Positions 48,001-52,621 of a DNA stretch of 52,621 nt are shown here, in pieces. The position numbers and the translations under genes were made by a program. The notes under the pieces were generated by a model, which worked only from the letters and a program-made list of their open reading frames with translations, was not told the origin of the DNA and did not search any database. The stretch's first letter is position 1. Every line of letters begins with the position of its first letter. Origin of the DNA: Bdellovibrionales bacterium (GTDB taxonomy: Bacteria > Myxococcota > XYA12-FULL-58-9 > SYDY01); contig SYDY01000104.1 of the NCBI GenBank assembly GCA_005801425.1, positions 1-52,621 on the forward strand, read 5' to 3'.

Positions 48001-48519
48001 TTGTTGGCTGAAGCTCTGCAGCGAGCAAAAAACACTCATGTGATTTCAGTCATAGATCCTGAAATACAGGTACCTTTTACGGCGCTTTTGTCCGAAGTGT
48101 ATATTGCAGATCCAGGCCATCGTTTGGACTTCTATGATAAATTAAGTTCTGCGAACGAGGAGAGTGAAATTGATGATGTTTTCGACTTTCTTAAGGCAAG
48201 GTACGGGCATATGCCGGAAGAGGCCATTCATCTTAGAGAAGTGATGTTAATGCGTTGTCGCATGAAAAAATTAGGTGCAACACATCTTCGTTTAACGTTT
48301 GATGATGAAAATGTTCGTGTTCTGTTAACGTTTTCTGAAGGTGCGCCCGTGGACACGTTAAATGTGGCTTTGTTGTGTCAACAACATCCAGAAAGCTACA
48401 TGATGCAAACATCGGGTCGCTTATTGATTTGTTCGCCGCGTGAAGGCAATGAACACCATGTTTTGATAACGGGGCGGAAAATCTTGGGTGTATTGCGAGT
48501 GATGGATGAGCATGCATAA
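45055..48519 (+). CDS. mfd: Transcription-repair coupling factor Mfd
   Basis: Mfd removes stalled RNA polymerase and recruits UvrA to the lesion. It has about 1154 residues. The N-terminal UvrB-homology region is followed by the RNA-polymerase interaction domain (VHVDHGVGIYRGL to DILYVPV). The translocase has GDVGFGKTEVAIRAA, VIDEEQRFGVRHKE and SMSATPIPRTL, with the second RecA lobe QLRGRIGRGRDRGYAYLL. The C-terminal D7 domain is present. GTG 45043 is an alternative start; neither start has a strong Shine-Dalgarno. uvrA follows three genes later, so the two partners of the pathway may share a transcript. Confidence 0.96.
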   Translation: MAKKTEEQLFGSGKTTRRIRHATMSQLAYTCARYVENSKAKTVAIVFPNDELTLRFQQDCRVFGVHDVWALPGGTHPAVGDLGSDDRDVFMRNAWRAHFLFKKQPAVTAVSASALMRYWMPEKDFAAASCTVRVGDHIPRQKLVEALLCCGFRRVSEVEDQGTFALRGGFVDVWIPENLELHRIDTFGDEITDILTATKSCAEIQFYPIREVCFTPQSVSNFITKIHQKSANMSHAERLSLQVEQHHYFYAIESYLSYFYEGIDPLRQSLMLGSRVVWDVAAVKREILIYDERANAAWSELSLREDNLILKDALGLSGPDVVAWIEEQSDVQCVNDIDDRSSAETLHEFTALSDLERHFSEARKGADPTLFYDALATYCRREQGIGQCVVFSVSTEGKRRALQEALSFRGVRTRLSDNILSQDIRQSSHVLLVHAGLSQGLRDQENKRTILTDREVFGSAPLGTTGTRRTRDDRKSLGMLARMREGDPVVHVDHGVGIYRGLCRLTLHGVDGDFVHLTYADGDILYVPVFRTSLLKKYPGATFGVRVDKLGGNAWSKTKSRVRDAVLDLAHELIKLQAQRQSRKGFKLLPPDDGYRQLEASFPYDETPDQRAAINDILADLQRDRPMDRLLCGDVGFGKTEVAIRAAYLAVASGHQVAVLVPTTVLAEQHGATFSGRLSGLGVEVRVLSRFRTTKEAQEIVEGLSGGRVDIIIGTHRLLGSHIRFSDLGLLVIDEEQRFGVRHKEALKKRRATTHILSMSATPIPRTLNMALAGLRDLSILSSPPEGRLNVHTEVTRFSTQLLEEVIGRELVRGGQVFFVHNRVETIDTLAGLIQETAPSARIAVCHGQMPAARLEEIMVAFIARHIDVLVCTAIIESGIDIPSANTMMINRADCFGLSQLYQLRGRIGRGRDRGYAYLLLPNDMEITDEAQARLETMKRFCELGSGYGVASHDLEQRGGGDLLGSNQSGHVAAVGLELYSELLAEALQRAKNTHVISVIDPEIQVPFTALLSEVYIADPGHRLDFYDKLSSANEESEIDDVFDFLKARYGHMPEEAIHLREVMLMRCRMKKLGATHLRLTFDDENVRVLLTFSEGAPVDTLNVALLCQQHPESYMMQTSGRLLICSPREGNEHHVLITGRKILGVLRVMDEHA

Positions 48520-49054
48520 TTTGAAGTTTGTTTTTCTCTGTGTCACTGTTTTATGCGCGTGTCATCGAGGGCTTGAGAAAGACGCGGTGCTTGTTACCGT
48601 GAATGGAACATCAATTCGTCGTTCCGAACTTGATAAAAATGTGGCTTTGCGTATGGGGCTGAAAGCCATTCATGCGTTGCCAAAAGAAGTATATCGAAAA
48701 ATTCTGGAAGATCTCATCGATAAACGGCTTATTTTACAGAAAATAGAGATGCAGCCGATCCGTATTACCGAAGATGACGTAAAACGTGCGATTTCTGAAA
48801 TGCGTGGTGGATGGGCGTCGGATGATTATGAGAAAGAACTGCATGAGTTAGGGATGACGGGTGTAGAAATTGATGCGATGATCCGTGAGCAGATCCAGAT
48901 TGAGAAATACCTTAGGGAAGAAGTGTTATCGCGTATTGCATTGGGTAATGAACAGGCAGTGCGTTCCCAGGAAGCATTAAAAGAGTTTGTGAAAAACCTT
49001 CGTGGGCAGGCGGATATCCAGATCAGTGAGGGCGAATTTGCGAAACTTTATTAG
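48506..49054 (+). CDS. SurA-N-domain lipoprotein without PPIase domain
   Basis: This 182-residue protein has a lipoprotein signal (VFLCVTVLCAC, lipobox LCAC with Cys19). The SurA/PpiC N-terminal chaperone helix region follows (VLVTVNGTSIRRSELDKNVALRMG ... LEDLIDKRLILQK). No parvulin domain follows, unlike full SurA. It probably acts as a membrane-anchored periplasmic chaperone. It overlaps the mfd stop by 14 bases (ATG 48506; ATG 48512 possible) and the next gene by 29 bases. Confidence 0.8.
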   Translation: MSMHNLKFVFLCVTVLCACHRGLEKDAVLVTVNGTSIRRSELDKNVALRMGLKAIHALPKEVYRKILEDLIDKRLILQKIEMQPIRITEDDVKRAISEMRGGWASDDYEKELHELGMTGVEIDAMIREQIQIEKYLREEVLSRIALGNEQAVRSQEALKEFVKNLRGQADIQISEGEFAKLY

Positions 49055-50006
49055 TATTGTTTTTATGACGATGTGTTCTTCTGCTTATGCTGCGCGAGAG
49101 AGTATCGACCGTGTTGTGGCGGTGGTAGATAACGATGTGATCACGTATCTTGAGTTACAGAAAAAAGCGGAGGATTTTTTACGGCCGACGGAGTCAATTT
49201 CTGATGTTGCCGAGCGTGAGACAAAACGAAAAGAAATTTTAGCAAAAACACTTGAAATAGAAATCGGCGAGAGGCTTGTTACGGCTGAGCTTGAGGCGAA
49301 TCGTGATAAGCTTTCGATCTCTCAGACCGATGTGGATCGTGCGATAGAACAGGTTTTAAAATCAAACAATTTAAATCGTGAAAAGTTGAAATCTGCGTTG
49401 TACAGTCAGGGCCTTTCCTGGTCTGAGTATGAGAAAAAACTACGTGATCAGCTTGAGCGTTCACGGCTTGTACAGATGACGGTACACAGCAAAATCAAGC
49501 TTGACGATAGCGATGTGAATCAGCGATGCCAGTCGATGCAATCCAATACGAATGAAGCATACCAGGTATGCGCATCACATATTCTTTTGCAGATCCCGAA
49601 AAATGCATCGTCTGACGCAAAAAAACGTTTGTATCAACGTGCAATACAAATTCGAACGTCACTGGTGAATGGGGCTGATTTTTCAAACAATGCGATGAAG
49701 TATTCTGATGATAAAGGTGCGCCCGATGGCAGTCTTGGTTGCTTTGGGCGAGGCGAAATGGTTGAAGCATTTGAAAACGTTGCATTTTCCATAGAGCCTG
49801 GAATCATCTCTCCTATCGTTCAAACTGAATTTGGCTATCATATTATTCGCGTGAAAGAGCGCAAAAAAGAATCCGTAAGAGATTGCTCCGATCCTGATAC
49901 AATCAATACGATCCGAAATAAACTTTATCAGGAACAATTCGAATCCCAGATGGATCTTTGGCTTAAAGATCTTCGGAAAAAGCGTTTCGTTGATATTCGC
50001 TTGTAG
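49026..50006 (+). CDS. Periplasmic peptidyl-prolyl isomerase, SurA-like (parvulin)
   Basis: This protein has about 326 residues. The signal peptide [21 protein letters not shown] is followed by the SurA N-domain ([21 protein letters not shown]) and one parvulin domain (ASHILLQIP ... [16 protein letters not shown] ... FGYHIIRV). It should help outer-membrane protein folding. GTG 49026 is chosen because it gives the best signal peptide; the frame opens at GTG 49002. True SurA has two parvulin domains, while this one has a single copy. Confidence 0.87.
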   Translation: MRANLRNFISIVFMTMCSSAYAARESIDRVVAVVDNDVITYLELQKKAEDFLRPTESISDVAERETKRKEILAKTLEIEIGERLVTAELEANRDKLSISQTDVDRAIEQVLKSNNLNREKLKSALYSQGLSWSEYEKKLRDQLERSRLVQMTVHSKIKLDDSDVNQRCQSMQSNTNEAYQVCASHILLQIPKNASSDAKKRLYQRAIQIRTSLVNGADFSNNAMKYSDDKGAPDGSLGCFGRGEMVEAFENVAFSIEPGIISPIVQTEFGYHIIRVKERKKESVRDCSDPDTINTIRNKLYQEQFESQMDLWLKDLRKKRFVDIRL

Positions 50007-50013
50007 GTTCACT

Positions 50014-52621
50014 ATGGAGCATGAAATTGTTGTTAAAGGTGCCCGAGAGCACAATCTAAAAAATGTTGACGTTAAAATTCCGCGCGATCGTTTGGTGGTG
50101 ATCACAGGTCTTTCCGGGAGTGGAAAAAGTTCACTTGCGTTTGATACTATTTATGCGGAGGGACAACGTCGCTATGTTGAATCGTTGTCTGCATATGCAA
50201 GACAATTTCTAGACCAAAATCGTAAACCCGATGTGGACAGTATTTTGGGCCTTTCCCCTGCTATTTCTATCGAACAAAAATCGACCAGCCGTAATCCACG
50301 TTCGACGGTGGGAACGTTGACTGAAATTTACGATTATTTACGACTGCTCTATGCGCGTGTTGGACAACCGCACTGCCCAAAATGTGGTAAAAAAATTGAA
50401 GGCCAGACGGTACAGCAGATCGTTGATCAAGTTCTTACGCTTCCTGAGGGATCGCGTTTAATCATTGCGGCGCCGATCATACGCGGGCGTAAAGGTGAAT
50501 ACCGCAAAGAAATGCGAGAATGGCTCAATGACGGCTTTGGTCGTATTTTCCTTGATGGCGAGCAGCGCGATCTGAGTGATGATATTATTCTAGATAAAAA
50601 CAAAAAACACGATATCGATTTGATTGTGGACCGTCTTGTTCTTAAAGAGGGCATTCGTCAGCGTCTGACCGAATCTGTGGAGCTTGCTCTAAAAAAAGCC
50701 GAAGGACTTGCTATCGTTGCCTTGGCCGATGGCGAACGTCATTTGTACTCACAACAATTTTCATGTGTCGATTGCGGTGTGAGTGTCCCAGAGCTTGAAC
50801 CTCGGATGTTTTCTTTTAATAGTCCCCATGGTGCATGCCCTACCTGCGATGGCTTGGGCATTAGTTTAAGCGTGGATGAGGATAAACTGATCGATGATCA
50901 GGATAAAAGCATTGCAGGGGGCGCCATTAAGCCCATGCAAAGTGTGTTTGCGTTTGCCTTGCGTGATTCGGTTTGGGATCTTTCGAGAACGCATGATATT
51001 GATTTGAAAAAACCGTGGAAAGCTTTAAGCCAGAAGCACAAAAACTTAATTCTTCATGGAACGAAGAGCTTTGAAGGGGTATCGGGCCACGTACTTCGTC
51101 GTTGGCGCGCTGCTGGAAGCGATCGTATGCGTGATGAGTTGCAAAGTTATCTGGCCGAGGGACAGTGCGATGTCTGTAATGGCTATCGTTTAAAGCCAGA
51201 AGCACGGTCGGTTAAAGTCGCGGATCTTGGTCTTCATGACGTTTGCGATTTATCGATCTCGGAATGTGCGATGTTTTTTAAAGAATTATCACTTCCTCCG
51301 ATGAAACAGCACATTGCGGATCGCGTTTTACGTGAAGTGCGAGAGCGTTTGGAATTTTTAAGTGCGGTGGGCCTCGAGTATTTAAGTTTAGGTCGCTCGG
51401 CGGGATCGCTCTCGGGCGGTGAAGCACAACGTATTCGTTTGGCAACGCAAATAGGAAGTGCACTTCAGGGTGTTATCTATGTGCTCGACGAGCCATCCAT
51501 CGGTTTGCATCAGCGCGACAATGATCGATTGCTTCGTACGCTGAAACGATTGCGTGATCTGGGCAATACGGTTTTGGTGGTTGAACATGATGAAGATACC
51601 ATGCGTGCAGCGGATCACATCGTTGATTTGGGTCCAGGTGCTGGGCGCATGGGCGGAACATTGGTTGCCGAGGGGACAGCAAAACATATCGAGTCTTGCA
51701 AAAACTCCATGACGGGCGATTATTTGAGTGGTCGCAAAAAGATCCCGGTGCCGAAAACACGACGAAGTGGCAATGGGCATGTGTTTGTCGTTCACGGAGC
51801 TCATGGAAATAATTTGCGTGGGATCGATGTGTCGTTTCCTGCTGGGACTTTTATTTGTGTCACGGGTGTTTCTGGGAGCGGGAAAAGTACACTGGTGAAC
51901 GAGACATTGTTCCCTGCCGTTGTGGCAAAAATGGGAAAAAAAAGGCTAGGTAAGATCCCATGCAAAGACATTGTAGGTGCAGATATTTTTGATCAGGTGA
52001 TCGATATCGATCAAAGTCCCATCGGTCGTACACCTAGATCCAATCCGGCAACCTATACGCAAGCATTTCAATTGATCCGTGATTTGTTTGCCGAACTCCC
52101 TGAAAGCAAAGTGAGGGGATATGCACCTGGACGTTATTCATTTAACGTTAAAGGCGGGCGGTGTGATGCATGCGAGGGTGATGGGATCATTCGTATTGAG
52201 ATGCACTTTCTGCCCGATGTATTTGTGATATGTGATACATGCCAAGGAAGCCGATATAATCGCGAAACATTGGAAGTGACGTTTAAAGGCAAAAGTATTG
52301 CCGATGTGTTGATGATGACCGTGGATGAAGCCGCAGAGTTTCTTTCTGCAATCCCCCGTATTCGTCGTAAGCTTGAAACTTTGCAGCAGGTGGGGTTGGG
52401 CTACATTCAGCTTGGGCAAAGTGCCACAACGCTTTCGGGGGGCGAAGCACAGCGGATCAAATTGTCCCGTGAGTTATCGAAACGCCCAGGAACGCATACA
52501 TTGTATATTCTTGATGAGCCCACAACGGGCTTGCATTTTTATGATGTCCACCGACTTGTGGGCGTACTTCAAGCTTTGGTCGACGTGGGGCATACGGTGG
52601 TTGTGATTGAACACAACCTTG
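50014..52621 (+). CDS. uvrA: Excinuclease ABC subunit A (first 869 codons; runs off the window)
   Basis: UvrA recognises DNA damage as a dimer and loads UvrB. The frame is open from ATG 50014 to the last base. The first ABC half has Walker [10 protein letters not shown] and the early zinc-type CPKCG. A second zinc site is CVDCG ... CPTCDG. The first signature and Walker B are [16 protein letters not shown] and [13 protein letters not shown]. The second half has [21 protein letters not shown] ... [21 protein letters not shown] and [12 protein letters not shown]. Roughly the last 70-90 residues are missing. It starts 7 bases after the PPIase stop. Its substrate-handover partner Mfd is encoded upstream on the same strand. 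Confidence 0.97.
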   Translation, partial: MEHEIVVKGAREHNLKNVDVKIPRDRLVVITGLSGSGKSSLAFDTIYAEGQRRYVESLSAYARQFLDQNRKPDVDSILGLSPAISIEQKSTSRNPRSTVGTLTEIYDYLRLLYARVGQPHCPKCGKKIEGQTVQQIVDQVLTLPEGSRLIIAAPIIRGRKGEYRKEMREWLNDGFGRIFLDGEQRDLSDDIILDKNKKHDIDLIVDRLVLKEGIRQRLTESVELALKKAEGLAIVALADGERHLYSQQFSCVDCGVSVPELEPRMFSFNSPHGACPTCDGLGISLSVDEDKLIDDQDKSIAGGAIKPMQSVFAFALRDSVWDLSRTHDIDLKKPWKALSQKHKNLILHGTKSFEGVSGHVLRRWRAAGSDRMRDELQSYLAEGQCDVCNGYRLKPEARSVKVADLGLHDVCDLSISECAMFFKELSLPPMKQHIADRVLREVRERLEFLSAVGLEYLSLGRSAGSLSGGEAQRIRLATQIGSALQGVIYVLDEPSIGLHQRDNDRLLRTLKRLRDLGNTVLVVEHDEDTMRAADHIVDLGPGAGRMGGTLVAEGTAKHIESCKNSMTGDYLSGRKKIPVPKTRRSGNGHVFVVHGAHGNNLRGIDVSFPAGTFICVTGVSGSGKSTLVNETLFPAVVAKMGKKRLGKIPCKDIVGADIFDQVIDIDQSPIGRTPRSNPATYTQAFQLIRDLFAELPESKVRGYAPGRYSFNVKGGRCDACEGDGIIRIEMHFLPDVFVICDTCQGSRYNRETLEVTFKGKSIADVLMMTVDEAAEFLSAIPRIRRKLETLQQVGLGYIQLGQSATTLSGGEAQRIKLSRELSKRPGTHTLYILDEPTTGLHFYDVHRLVGVLQALVDVGHTVVVIEHNL

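Overview
The window looks like the replication-origin region of a chromosome from a Gram-negative, deltaproteobacteria-grade bacterium (Myxococcota/Bdellovibrionota-like). This rests on gene content and order only; no phylogeny was run. Supporting signs are lipoprotein and outer-membrane genes (lgt, lspA, a beta-barrel protein), a DUF4175-like membrane protein coupled to a TPR/HExxH peptidase, a propionyl-CoA carboxylase operon plus methylmalonyl-CoA epimerase, a proteobacterial-length GyrB, and mfd followed by SurA-like genes. Composition is moderate in GC and gene packing is tight. I see no insertion sequence, phage gene or CRISPR array.

Layout. 1-2.1 kb: 5' part of recA (-), a 300-base spacer with a long hairpin, a metallo-beta-lactamase-fold hydrolase, a small Pro-rich ORF and tRNA-Phe. 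2.1-8.3 kb (-): pccB, biotin carboxylase, biotin carrier protein, clpS and clpA, with stop/start overlaps at three junctions. 8.4-11.8 kb (-): a 1152-residue STAND-type ATPase with helical repeats and C-terminal winged helices. 12.0-20.1 kb (+, against the replication direction): DUF4175-like protein, TPR/HExxH peptidase, lpdA, ribF, aroE. 20.1-34.9 kb (-): parB, parA, rsmG, mnmG, mnmE, lgt, lspA, ileS, a metallophosphoesterase, jag/khpB, yidC, yidD, rnpA, rpmH. 34.85-35.37 kb: the origin. 35.4-52.6 kb (mostly +): dnaN, recF, gyrB, mce (-), an orphan ABC ATPase, a beta-barrel protein (-), tyrS, a KOW-domain protein (-), a small lipoprotein (-), mfd, two SurA/PpiC-type genes and the first 869 codons of uvrA.

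The most interesting signals are non-coding. (1) The rpmH-dnaN spacer holds nine DnaA-box-like 9-mers phased every 11-12 bp, five in one orientation and then four in the other. It is flanked by two consensus boxes and followed by an AT-rich stretch. No dnaA gene lies between rpmH and dnaN or anywhere in the window. (2) Two perfect parS sites sit about 12.6 kb from the origin. One forms both the stop of mnmG and the start of rsmG. (3) The tyrS start codon lies inside a permuted inverted repeat (a-b-a'-b'), in which one helix would cover the upstream purine tract and the other the start codon. (4) A hairpin with 8 bp and 11 bp helices and a trailing T-run lies between recA and the hydrolase gene. 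On the protein side, the STAND regulator and the KOW-domain protein are the least explained.

Genes mostly point away from 35 kb on both sides, as expected for a bidirectional origin there. Four convergent pairs abut or overlap with no room for a terminator, and two divergent pairs have only about 25 bp between start codons.
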